In this document: positions 57,312 to 64,000 of the stretch, piece after piece | Numbering within the stretch: the first letter of the stretch is position 1 | How the letters are laid out: each line of letters opens with the position of its first letter | Source of the DNA: Streptomyces griseiscabiei | GTDB lineage: Bacteria; Actinomycetota; Actinomycetes; Streptomycetales; Streptomycetaceae | Reading direction: 5' to 3' | DNA: 64,000 bases | NCBI RefSeq assembly: GCF_020010925.1 | Contig: NZ_JAGJBZ010000002.1 | Location: 434,001-498,000 of the forward strand | Translations under genes and position numbers: made by a program | The notes under the pieces: generated by a model | Seen by the model: only the letters and a program-made list of their open reading frames with translations | What the model was told of the DNA's origin: nothing | Database searches by the model: none

Positions 57312-57650
57312 ATGAAAAAGAGCGTGCTGACCCGCTACCGCGTCCTGGCCTATGTCACCGGTGTCCTGCTGATCCTGCTGACCGTGGGCATGATCGGCAA
57401 GTACGTGCTGGAACTGGACGGAGCCGCGGACTTCACGTATGTCGTCAGCCTCGCCCACGGCTGGCTGTACGTCCTGTACCTGGTCTTCGCCTTCGACCTC
57501 GGCTCCAAGGCGAAGTGGCCGGTCAGGAAGCAGCTGTGGGTGCTGCTGGCGGGCACGATCCCGACGGCCGCCTTCTTCGTGGAGCGCAGGATCAGCCGCG
57601 AGCTGGAGGCGAAGATCGCGGACAGCTCGTTCGCGACCGCCAAGGCGTAG
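57312..57650 (+). CDS. DUF3817 membrane protein, copy 2
   Basis: Membrane protein of 112 residues with three helices; AHGWLYVLYLVFAFDLGSKAKWP and GTIPTAAFFVERRI align with the copy at 49927. Its ATG has no ribosome binding site; TACGCT (57299-57304) ends seven bases upstream, again the leaderless pattern. Function unknown. Confidence 0.87.
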   Translation: MKKSVLTRYRVLAYVTGVLLILLTVGMIGKYVLELDGAADFTYVVSLAHGWLYVLYLVFAFDLGSKAKWPVRKQLWVLLAGTIPTAAFFVERRISRELEAKIADSSFATAKA

Positions 57651-57698
57651 TCCGCACGGGCCCTGCCGCCGTACGGACGCGCGTACGGCGGTCTGCCT

Positions 57699-57728
57699 TC
57701 GCCGTTTACTAGGACGTCCTAGTAAATT
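57699..57728 (+). promoter_or_regulatory. icmA promoter occupied by a perfect 22-bp palindrome
   Basis: TTTACTAGGAC-GTCCTAGTAAA (57705-57726) is an exact palindrome. TAAATT (57723-57728) lies six bases before the icmA ATG, and TTCGCC (57699-57704) lies 18 bases further up, so the palindrome fills the spacer and overlaps the -10. A dimeric repressor bound here would block the promoter. The TetR gene at 59494 is one candidate. Confidence 0.8.
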
Positions 57729-57734
57729 GGCTGC

Positions 57735-59435
57735 ATGGACGCTGACGCCATCGCAGAGGGACGCCGACGCTGGCAGGAGCGGTTCGACTCCGCCCGGAAG
57801 CGGGAGGGGGACTTCACGACGCTGTCCGGGGACGCGGTCGAGGCGGTGTACGGGCCCCGGGCCGGTGACTCGTACGAGGGGTTCGAGCGGATCGGGTGGC
57901 CGGGGGAGTACCCGTTCACCCGGGGGCTGTACTCCACGGGGTACCGGGGGCGGACGTGGACCATTCGGCAGTTCGCGGGGTTCGGGAACGCGCGGCAGAC
58001 GAACGAGCGGTACCGGAAGATCCTCGCCGACGGGGGCGGGGGGCTGTCCGTGGCGTTCGACATGCCGACGCTCATGGGGCGGGACTCCGACGATCCGCGG
58101 TCGGTGGGCGAGGTCGGGCACTGCGGGGTCGCCGTCGACTCCGCCGCCGACATGGAGGTGCTGTTCCGGGGGATTCCGCTGGCGGACGTCACCACGTCGA
58201 TGACGATCAGCGGGCCGGCCGTGCCCGTGTTCTGCATGTATCTCGTCGCCGCCGAGCGGCAGGGCGTCGATCCGGGGGTGCTCGACGGCACGCTCCAGAC
58301 CGACATCTTCAAGGAGTACATCGCGCAGAAGGAGTGGCTCTTCCCGCCCGAGCCGCATCTGCGGCTCATCGGCGACCTGATGGAGTACTGCGCGGCCCGG
58401 ATTCCCGCCTACAAGCCGCTGTCCGTCTCCGGGTACCACATCCGTGAGGCGGGGGCCACGGCCGCGCAGGAGCTGGCGTACACGCTCGCGGACGGGTTCG
58501 GGTACGTGGAGCTGGGGCTCAGCCGCGGGCTGGACGTCGACGTGTTCGCGCCGGGGCTGTCCTTCTTCTTCGACGCCCATCTCGACTTCTTCGAGGAGAT
58601 CGCCAAGTTCCGCGCGGCCAGGCGGATCTGGGCCCGGTGGATGCGGGACGTGTACGGGGCGCGGACGGACCGGGCGCAGTGGCTGCGCTTCCACACCCAG
58701 ACCGCCGGGGTCTCGCTGACCGCGCAGCAGCCGTACAACAACGTGGTGCGTACGGCGGTGGAGGCGCTGTCGGCCGTGCTCGGCGGGACCAACTCCCTGC
58801 ACACCAACGCCCTCGACGAGACGCTGGCCCTCCCGAGCGAGCGGGCGGCGGAGATCGCGCTGCGGACGCAGCAGGTGCTGATGGAGGAGAGCGGGGTCGC
58901 CAACGTGGCCGATCCGCTGGGGGGTTCGTGGTACGTCGAGCAGTTGACGGACCGGATCGAGGCGAACGCGGAGCGGATCTTCGAGCGGATCAGGGAGCGG
59001 GGGGTGCGGGCGCGGCCGGACGGGGCGCATCCGATCGGGCCGATGACGTCCGGGATTCTGCGGGGGATCGAGGACGGGTGGTTCACCGGGGAGATCGCGG
59101 AGTCGGCGTTCCGGTATCAGGAGGCGTTGGAGAAGGGGGAGAAGCGGGTGGTGGGGGTGAACGTCCATCAGGGGTCGGTGACCGGGGATCTGGAGATTCT
59201 GCGGGTGGGGCATGAGGTGGAGCGGGAGCAGGTGCGGGGGTTGGGGGAGCGGAGGGCGGGGCGGGACGAGGGTGTGGTGCGGGGGGCGCTCGGAGGGCTG
59301 GTGGAGGTCGCCCGGGGCGGGGGGAACGTGGTGGGGCCGATGCTCGACGCGGTGCGGGCGGAGGCGACGTTGGGGGAGATCTGCGGGGTGCTGCGGGAGG
59401 AGTGGGGGGTGTATACGGAGCCGGCCGGGTTCTGA
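57735..59435 (+). CDS. icmA: Isobutyryl-CoA mutase, large subunit
   Basis: B12-dependent mutase subunit of 566 residues that converts isobutyryl-CoA and butyryl-CoA, with the small B12-binding subunit IcmB encoded elsewhere. It has the TIM-barrel acyl-CoA mutase domain but no B12-binding domain. The two substrate-choosing residues are Phe80 (RQFAGFG) and Gln198 (KEYIAQKEW), as in IcmA; methylmalonyl-CoA mutases have Tyr and Arg. Length equals that of S. coelicolor IcmA. The predicted transcript is leaderless. The 3' third has many GGG codons. It links valine and fatty acid carbon to methylmalonyl-CoA supply for polyketides. Confidence 0.95.
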   Translation: MDADAIAEGRRRWQERFDSARKREGDFTTLSGDAVEAVYGPRAGDSYEGFERIGWPGEYPFTRGLYSTGYRGRTWTIRQFAGFGNARQTNERYRKILADGGGGLSVAFDMPTLMGRDSDDPRSVGEVGHCGVAVDSAADMEVLFRGIPLADVTTSMTISGPAVPVFCMYLVAAERQGVDPGVLDGTLQTDIFKEYIAQKEWLFPPEPHLRLIGDLMEYCAARIPAYKPLSVSGYHIREAGATAAQELAYTLADGFGYVELGLSRGLDVDVFAPGLSFFFDAHLDFFEEIAKFRAARRIWARWMRDVYGARTDRAQWLRFHTQTAGVSLTAQQPYNNVVRTAVEALSAVLGGTNSLHTNALDETLALPSERAAEIALRTQQVLMEESGVANVADPLGGSWYVEQLTDRIEANAERIFERIRERGVRARPDGAHPIGPMTSGILRGIEDGWFTGEIAESAFRYQEALEKGEKRVVGVNVHQGSVTGDLEILRVGHEVEREQVRGLGERRAGRDEGVVRGALGGLVEVARGGGNVVGPMLDAVRAEATLGEICGVLREEWGVYTEPAGF

Positions 59436-59472
59436 AGGGGTGAGCGGGTACGCGCGGGCCCGTGAGGGCTTG

Positions 59473-59501
59473 TCGCGCAGCTCCCCGCGCCTCTTACGGG
59501 G
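59473..59501. repeat. Partial copy of the Streptomyces intergenic repeat, possible terminator
   Basis: TCGCGCAGCTCCCCGCGCC (59473-59491) differs by one base from the left arm of the cruciform repeat at 42401. Here the opposing arm is lost; instead CCCCG (59483-59487) pairs with CGGGG (59497-59501). It lies between the convergent icmA and TetR genes and overlaps the TetR gene's end. Confidence 0.65.
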
Positions 59502-60117
59502 CGCGTCTCAGGCCCTGGAGCAGGAGGGCGGTGAAGTCGCGGACCCATTGCTCGTCCGCCCGTTCCGCGCTCACCAGGGTGCGGTGGACCACGGCGCCCG
59601 CGACCACGTCGAAGATGAGGTCGACGGTGCGGGTGGCGGTGGCGGGGTCGGGTTCCGGGGGGAGTTCGCCCCGGGTGAGGGCGCGGGCGCGGCCCTCCAG
59701 GACGAGGCGTTTCTGGCGGTCGACGATGGAGGCGCGGATGCGTTCGCGCAGGGCGTCGTCGCGGGTCGACTCGGCGATGACCGCCATGAGGCCGCTCTTG
59801 GCCTCGGGGCGGGCCAGGATCGCCGCGAACTGCAGCACCACGCCCTCGATGTCGGCGGCCAGGCTGCCCCGGTCGGGCAGCCGGAGTTCGTCGAAGAGTT
59901 CGGCGACCGCGTCCACGACGAGTTCGTTCTTGCCCGCCCAGCGGCGGTAGAGGGTCGTCTTCGCGACGCCCGCCCGGGTGGCCACGTCGCCCAGGGTCAG
60001 CTTCGACCAGCCGAGGTCGACCAGCGCCTCCCGGGTCGCCGCCAGGATGGCGGTGTCCGCGGCGGCGTTGCGCGGGCGTCCGCCCGTGGCGCGGGCGGCG
60101 GGGGTGCGGCTCTGCAT
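59494..60117 (-). CDS. TetR family transcriptional regulator
   Basis: Regulator of 207 residues: helix-turn-helix ILAATREALVDLGWSKLTLGDVATRAGVAKTTLYRRWAGKNEL, then a ligand-binding domain that includes RTVDLIFDVVAGAVVHRTLVS, the TetR_C type found in acyl-CoA and drug sensors. The ATG at 60117 gives a normal length; the upstream frame has no family sequence. Convergent with icmA, whose palindromic operator may be its target (inference). Confidence 0.88.
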   Translation of the reverse strand: MQSRTPAARATGGRPRNAAADTAILAATREALVDLGWSKLTLGDVATRAGVAKTTLYRRWAGKNELVVDAVAELFDELRLPDRGSLAADIEGVVLQFAAILARPEAKSGLMAVIAESTRDDALRERIRASIVDRQKRLVLEGRARALTRGELPPEPDPATATRTVDLIFDVVAGAVVHRTLVSAERADEQWVRDFTALLLQGLRRAP

Positions 60118-60319
60118 CCGCCGACCATATCCGGCCGTTCCCGAAGTCCTCGGGCACATCGTGAGACAGATCACCGGCGAGTGGGTAAGGAGGGGTGCAG
60201 AGAGCCGCCCGGGACCGTTACGCTACGAGTCGTAGCGAAAGTCGGGGGTCGGGCGGGGCCGGGTGTCTGGCTCTCGGGACGCTTTTCACGTGCGTGCTCG
60301 GAAGGGGGAGGATGTACTC

Positions 60320-61297
60320 ATGCAGCCACGGAACATGTCCATGAGCGGAGTCGTCGACCTCGCCGCGGTGAAGGCGGCCCAGGAGGCCAAGGCGAAGGCG
60401 GAGCAGGCGCGCGCCGAATCGGCCCGGCAGGGCGGCGGAGGGGCGGTCTCCCCGGCCGACCTGGTCATCGACGTCGATGAGGCCGGGTTCGAGAGCGAGG
60501 TCCTGCAGCGGTCCACCGAAGTGCCCGTCGTCATCGACTTCTGGGCCGAGTGGTGCCAGCCCTGCAAGCAGCTCAGCCCGGTGCTGGAGCGGCTCGCCGT
60601 CGAGTACGGCGGCAAGTTCGTCCTCGCCAAGATCGATGTCGACGCCAACCAGATGTTGATGCAGCAGTTCGGGATCCAGGGGATCCCGGCCGTCTTCGCC
60701 GTAGTCGCCGGGCAGGCGCTGCCCCTCTTCCAGGGAGCCGCCCCCGAGCAGCAGATCCGCGCGACCCTCGACCAGCTCGTGCAGGTCGCCGAGGAGCGCT
60801 TCGGGCTCACCGGCCTGGTCGTGGACCCGGACGCCGAGTCCGGTGCCCCCGTCGAGGCGGCCCCGCAGATCCCGGCCGGCCCCTACGACCACCTGCTCGA
60901 AGCCGCCGTGCACGCCCTGGACGCGGGCGACTTCGGCGGCGCGGTGCAGGCGTACAAGAACGTGCTCAGTGACGACCCGGGCAACAGCGAGGCCAAACTC
61001 GGGCTCGCGCAGGCCGAGTTGCTGCAGCGGGTGCAGGGCGCCGACCCGCAGGACGTGCGCAAGGCGGCCGCCGAGAACCCCGGTGACGCGCAGGCGCAGA
61101 TCGCGGCGGCCGACCTCGACCTCGTCGGCGGGCATGTGGAGGACGCGTTCGGCCGGCTCATCGACACCGTGCGCCGCACGGCGGGCGACGACCGGGACGC
61201 CGTACGGATGCGGCTGCTGGAGCTGTTCGAGGTGGTCGGCGGTGACGATCCGCGGGTGGCCGCGGCGCGCCGTCAGTTGGCACGGGCGTTGTTCTGA
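60320..61297 (+). CDS. YbbN-like thioredoxin-domain co-chaperone
   Basis: Protein of 325 residues: a disordered Ala/Glu/Lys-rich N-terminus (1-45), a thioredoxin domain (about 47-155) with the active-site motif WCQPC (Cys79, Cys82), and a C-terminal TPR-like helical domain (about 185-325, EAAVHALDAGDFGGAVQAYKNVLSDDP). E. coli YbbN (CnoX) has the same layout and cooperates with GroEL and DnaK during oxidative stress. It starts 202 bases from the divergent TetR gene. Confidence 0.92.
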   Translation: MQPRNMSMSGVVDLAAVKAAQEAKAKAEQARAESARQGGGGAVSPADLVIDVDEAGFESEVLQRSTEVPVVIDFWAEWCQPCKQLSPVLERLAVEYGGKFVLAKIDVDANQMLMQQFGIQGIPAVFAVVAGQALPLFQGAAPEQQIRATLDQLVQVAEERFGLTGLVVDPDAESGAPVEAAPQIPAGPYDHLLEAAVHALDAGDFGGAVQAYKNVLSDDPGNSEAKLGLAQAELLQRVQGADPQDVRKAAAENPGDAQAQIAAADLDLVGGHVEDAFGRLIDTVRRTAGDDRDAVRMRLLELFEVVGGDDPRVAAARRQLARALF

Positions 61298-61350
61298 CCC
61301 GCTCGTGAAGCCGCGCCCCGGGGTGCCGGGGCGCGTGGTGCGCGAGTGAG

Positions 61351-61411
61351 AGATTTGGCGACACAGCGACACCGCGGCCGCGTTTTGCCAAATCTTGGTA
61401 AACGCGGCCGC
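61351..61411. promoter_or_regulatory. Interlocked inverted repeats downstream of the thioredoxin gene
   Basis: AGATTTGGC (61351-61359) is complementary to GCCAAATCT (61387-61395), and GCGGCCGCGTTT (61374-61385) to AAACGCGGCCGC (61400-61411). The two pairs overlap, so only one can form at a time. The terminator role for the thioredoxin gene is plausible; an alternative-fold switch is possible. Confidence 0.5.
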
Positions 61412-61413
61412 TG

Positions 61414-61436
61414 TTACTGGAAGTTACTCGCAGTAA
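61414..61436. promoter_or_regulatory. TTACT...AGTAA operator-like sites upstream of the DUF6230 gene
   Basis: TTACTCGCAGTAA (61424-61436) is a perfect interrupted palindrome, and an overlapping near-copy starts at 61414 (TTACTGGAAGTTA). Together with the site at 61553 they form a cluster of one motif. The rest of the 646-base gap 61298-61943 shows no gene that I can support. Confidence 0.55.
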
Positions 61437-61552
61437 GAGAATGCCGTCGATCTGTCGGACTCTGTCCGGCTGTCGTCCGTTGTGTCGCCTCGGTCGAAAA
61501 CACCCAGGGTCGCTGGTCGATACCGATGGGTCGTTGTTCGGTTATCCGTCCG

Positions 61553-61566
61553 TTACTAGCCAGTAA
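61553..61566. promoter_or_regulatory. Third TTACT...AGTAA site
   Basis: TTACT-AGCC-AGTAA (61553-61566), with the repeat extended to GTTACT...AGTAAC. It lies 117 bases downstream of the first pair. TetR-type lipid sensors in actinobacteria bind motifs of this look, but no assignment can be made. Confidence 0.55.
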
Positions 61567-61943
61567 CGACCCCCCTTGCGGGGGCGGCGAGAATGCACCA
61601 CGATCGGCGACGCTCGGTCCTGTCCCGTACCCCGCCAACCAGTCGGGTCAACGGGTTTTCTGGGTCCCCACCGAGTAGAGCGGGCGACAGTGGCGCCCGT
61701 TCTTGGGCAGGGGGGTCTCCGCTCGACGGCGGAGCCTGTCCAGCAGGTTGTGCGTGATGCGTGTCAGGCGCGACCAGTGGTTGTCGCTCGGGGGTGATCG
61801 CCGGTGATTCGGGCGCTTTTCGCGTTTGAAGGGTACGGGCGCTCTCCTTCCCGAGGACGTAGCACTTCTCCCATCCCTGCCCGGCTGAGCCGCCGTTGAG
61901 GGGCGATCCGGTTCAGGAGATGTACGTCCGAGAAGGAGGAAAT

Positions 61944-62579
61944 ATGGAGTCCCAGGTGCGTGGCGGGACCAGATGGAAGCGGTTCGCTGTGGTCATGGTG
62001 CCCAGCGTCGCCGCCACGGCAGCGATAGGTGTCGCCCTCGCGCAGGGTGCTCTCGCAGCGTCGTTCAGTGTGTCGGGCCAGTCGTTCAAGGTGACGGCTG
62101 ACCAGCTCGACGGTACGGGCTTCTCGCAGTACGGCGCGCTCGACGAGGGGTACACCCTCAAGGGCGAGAAGACGGTTCACCCCGTCGCCGTCTCGGCGTT
62201 CAAGTCCGCGTCGATCACCAACATGTGCCAGTCGGTCGTGACCCCGGGCGTCCCGTTCCTCGGTAGCGTCAGCCTCAAGCTGACCGCCGGTACGGGTGGC
62301 AAGAAGGTCGAGGCCCAGAACCTCTACATCGACGTCGAGGACCTCTCGGCCGATGCCGTCTTCCGCGGCATCGACATCGGTGTGGCGGCCAAGGACGCCA
62401 ACAAGGGTCCGGGCATGAAGGGTGGCTCGGAGCAGGCCAACCCCTACGGGTTCGCCCAGCAGGCCGACTCGGCCACGCTGACCGACGTGAAGCAGACGGC
62501 GTGGGCCACCACTGCCGGAACCTTCAAGCTGAGCAATCTGAAGATGTCGCTCCACAAGGGCACCGTGGAGTGCTACTAG
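61944..62579 (+). CDS. DUF6230 exported protein
   Basis: Protein of 211 residues with an N-terminal signal or anchor (FAVVMVPSVAATAAIGVALAQGALA) and a beta-rich body starting SFSVSGQSFKVTADQLDGTG. Two Cys (NMCQSV and the C-terminal VECY) could form a disulfide. Strong AAGGAGG upstream of the ATG points to high expression. Streptomyces relatives were once called cholesterol esterase, but no serine hydrolase motif is visible. It heads a group with a DUF6114 membrane protein and an acidic surface protein. Confidence 0.85.
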   Translation: MESQVRGGTRWKRFAVVMVPSVAATAAIGVALAQGALAASFSVSGQSFKVTADQLDGTGFSQYGALDEGYTLKGEKTVHPVAVSAFKSASITNMCQSVVTPGVPFLGSVSLKLTAGTGGKKVEAQNLYIDVEDLSADAVFRGIDIGVAAKDANKGPGMKGGSEQANPYGFAQQADSATLTDVKQTAWATTAGTFKLSNLKMSLHKGTVECY

Positions 62580-62760
62580 GCACTCCCTGGGCGGGTGAGG
62601 GGGCCTGCCTCCTCGCCCGCCCGTCCCCACCGCCGTGCGCCTCGCCGCGCAACGGCACTCCGTACGTGAATTCCGTACGCGCGCCTCGTACATGTCCGTA
62701 GGTGGACACGCGCCGTACGTGAACTTGTCACAGCAACACCGTTCCAGGGAGCTGTTGTCC

Positions 62761-63408
62761 ATGAGCGCCGAGTCAACGGGGCAGAACGAAGACTATCTCC
62801 GCGTCCTCCGGCGGCGCTTCGGCGACTGGAGGGGCAGCCGCCCCTTCTGGGCGGGCCTGTTGGTACTGCTCAGCGGCTTCCCGATCATGTACTTCCCGTA
62901 CGCGAACGTACAGATCGGCCACCTCACCCTCGCCATGGCGACGACGGGCGGCTCGGGCTCCCTCATCATCGGCGTCCTGCTGGTGGTGCTCGGTGTGAGC
63001 CTCTGGTTCCAGCGCCACGTACGGACCTTCGCCGGTACCGCGGCGATCCTCCTGGCGCTCGTGTCCATCCCCGTCTCCAACCTCGGCGGCTTCGGCTTCG
63101 GCTTCCTGCCCGCGCTGATCGGCGGCGCGCTCGCCATCTCCTGGGCACCCGCTCACGACGAGGCGGCGGTGCCGTCCACCTACCGGACCCCGTCGCGGAC
63201 GCCGGCACCGCAGGACACGGCCTCCCAGGCCACGACTTCTGAGAACACCGAGAACACGGCACAGCAAGGTGCGGTCCCCCTGCACAAGGGCGACGCCCCG
63301 GAGTCCGCGACAGCGGGTTCGGCGAACGGGGCGGCGCACGGCGAGGGCGACGACCTGACAGGTACCACCCCCACGAACGGGACGAACGGGAGGCACAGTG
63401 CCGGCTGA
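62761..63408 (+). CDS. DUF6114 membrane protein
   Basis: Protein of 215 residues. After a charged N-terminus with RRRFGDWRGSRPFWAGLLVLLSGFP come four hydrophobic helices (about 33-53, 57-77, 80-98 and 105-130), then a hydrophilic Thr/Ser/Gly-rich tail of about 85 residues. DUF6114 proteins accompany DUF6230 proteins in Streptomyces. The following gene begins inside this one's last eleven bases. Confidence 0.85.
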   Translation: MSAESTGQNEDYLRVLRRRFGDWRGSRPFWAGLLVLLSGFPIMYFPYANVQIGHLTLAMATTGGSGSLIIGVLLVVLGVSLWFQRHVRTFAGTAAILLALVSIPVSNLGGFGFGFLPALIGGALAISWAPAHDEAAVPSTYRTPSRTPAPQDTASQATTSENTENTAQQGAVPLHKGDAPESATAGSANGAAHGEGDDLTGTTPTNGTNGRHSAG

Positions 63409-64000
63409 CGAGGTGACCCACGGGACTTCGGTGGGAGAGTCCCGTGCGAGATCCGGACCGCGGCACGCGGCGCCCAAGAAGCCCCTTCTCACCCGGCTGA
63501 ACGTGCCGGCGGGCAAGGCGATAGCCCTGGCGGCGATGCCGACGGCGGTCCTCATGGGCATGGGCTTCACACCCACGATCACCCTCGCCCGCGCCGACGA
63601 CCCGGCCAAGCTGAGCCTGACGGCCGACGAGTACAAGGACTGCGTGGAGGCCCTGGAGGCCGCCGAGGAGGGCACGGACAGCTCCGCCTCGCCGACCCCG
63701 ACGCCGTCCGCCTCCGCCTCGGAGAGCGCCGACTCCACGGACGACGGGACCAAGGACGAGGACACGTCCGCCGAGGACGACTCCACGTCCGGCACGGGCA
63801 ACTCCTCGGGCGACTCCGCCTCCGACGACACGTCCAGCGGCTCGGACTCGACCGGCTCCTCCTCGTCGGACTCGGGTTCCGACGACAAGGACGCGACGGA
63901 CAAGACCGACGACTCCACGTCCACCGGCACCGCCGGCGGCACGGACACCGCGGCGTCGGACACCGGGAAGGACGGCTCCGGCAACGTCCTGGAGGACATC
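63398..64000 (+). CDS. Exported Asp/Ser/Thr-rich surface protein (3' truncated)
   Basis: No stop before the window end, so only 201 residues are visible. The GTG start overlaps the DUF6114 gene. A basic N-terminus and a hydrophobic helix (IALAAMPTAVLMGMGFTPTITLA) suggest export, then a short folded-looking part with one Cys (DEYKDCVEALEAAEEG) and more than 100 residues of low-complexity Asp, Ser, Thr and Gly. Such stalks often span the cell wall. I do not recognise the family. The true C-terminus may carry an anchor or domain beyond the window. Confidence 0.75.
   Translation, partial: MPADEVTHGTSVGESRARSGPRHAAPKKPLLTRLNVPAGKAIALAAMPTAVLMGMGFTPTITLARADDPAKLSLTADEYKDCVEALEAAEEGTDSSASPTPTPSASASESADSTDDGTKDEDTSAEDDSTSGTGNSSGDSASDDTSSGSDSTGSSSSDSGSDDKDATDKTDDSTSTGTAGGTDTAASDTGKDGSGNVLEDI

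Noticed and set aside
57735..59435. Annotation as methylmalonyl-CoA mutase large subunit
   Set aside because: The substrate residues are Phe80 and Gln198, the C-terminal B12 domain is missing and no small mutA-type partner is adjacent.

Overview
The window is a piece of a Streptomyces chromosome. It is very GC-rich, uses GTG and TTG starts, and carries genus-specific genes: the polarity coiled-coil pair filP/scy, an SCO5389-type protein, NucS and DUF2550. From memory of the S. coelicolor map, gene order follows the core region from prfA (about SCO5360) to the YbbN-like thioredoxin and DUF6230 genes (about SCO5420). No tRNA, rRNA, CRISPR array or insertion sequence is visible.

Layout. (1) 1-5.9 kb: prfA (5' truncated), prmC, a Sua5/TsaC-type tRNA threonylcarbamoylation enzyme, a tyrosine-phosphatase-like protein whose catalytic Cys reads Ser, a divergent serine hydroxymethyltransferase, and a WecA/TagO-type sugar-phosphate transferase. 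(2) 6.1-14.2 kb: the full ATP synthase operon atpIBEFHAGDC, with Rex-like and Crp-like operators upstream and a perfect 25-bp terminator stem downstream. (3) 14.3-18.6 kb: DUF2550, then the chitinase locus chiS-chiR-chiC with the direct repeats known from chitinase promoters. (4) 18.7-29.4 kb: small membrane proteins, a corrinoid adenosyltransferase, a drug-type ABC exporter with a divergent TetR, a 3-hydroxybutyryl-CoA dehydrogenase, a STAS protein, a large membrane-anchored NTPase with an altered P-loop, NucS, an SCO5389-type protein and an LLM oxidoreductase. (5) 29.6-39.3 kb: a zinc-finger-like protein, two tandemly duplicated ABC transporter pairs, then filP and scy, which organise hyphal tips. 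(6) 39.6-42.4 kb: methylmalonyl-CoA epimerase, thiolase and MeaB. (7) 42.4-50.6 kb: an MFS transporter behind a cruciform repeat and a possible leader peptide, a PepSY protein divergent from an OmpR-type two-component system, a MarR gene, three AIM24 genes, and a DUF3817/thiamine-binding pair. (8) 50.6-56.7 kb: an SRPBCC-DUF4166-TetR operon behind palindromic operators, then a cellulose-synthase-like glycosyltransferase with a GlxA-like copper radical oxidase. (9) 56.7-64 kb: MarR, DUF3817, isobutyryl-CoA mutase icmA with a perfect 22-bp promoter palindrome, TetR, a YbbN-like thioredoxin, and a DUF6230-DUF6114-acidic surface protein group cut by the window end.

Several genes form a distributed C4/C5 acyl-CoA network: the B12 adenosyltransferase, epimerase, MeaB chaperone, IcmA, thiolase and 3-hydroxybutyryl-CoA dehydrogenase. 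Together they could connect acetoacetyl-CoA and butyryl/isobutyryl-CoA with methylmalonyl-CoA, a polyketide extender unit. The candidates I find most worth following are the second CslA/GlxA-like pair, the Cys-to-Ser phosphatase-like protein, the NTPase with an altered P-loop, the icmA operator with a predicted leaderless start, and the unexplained DUF6230/DUF6114/surface-protein trio.
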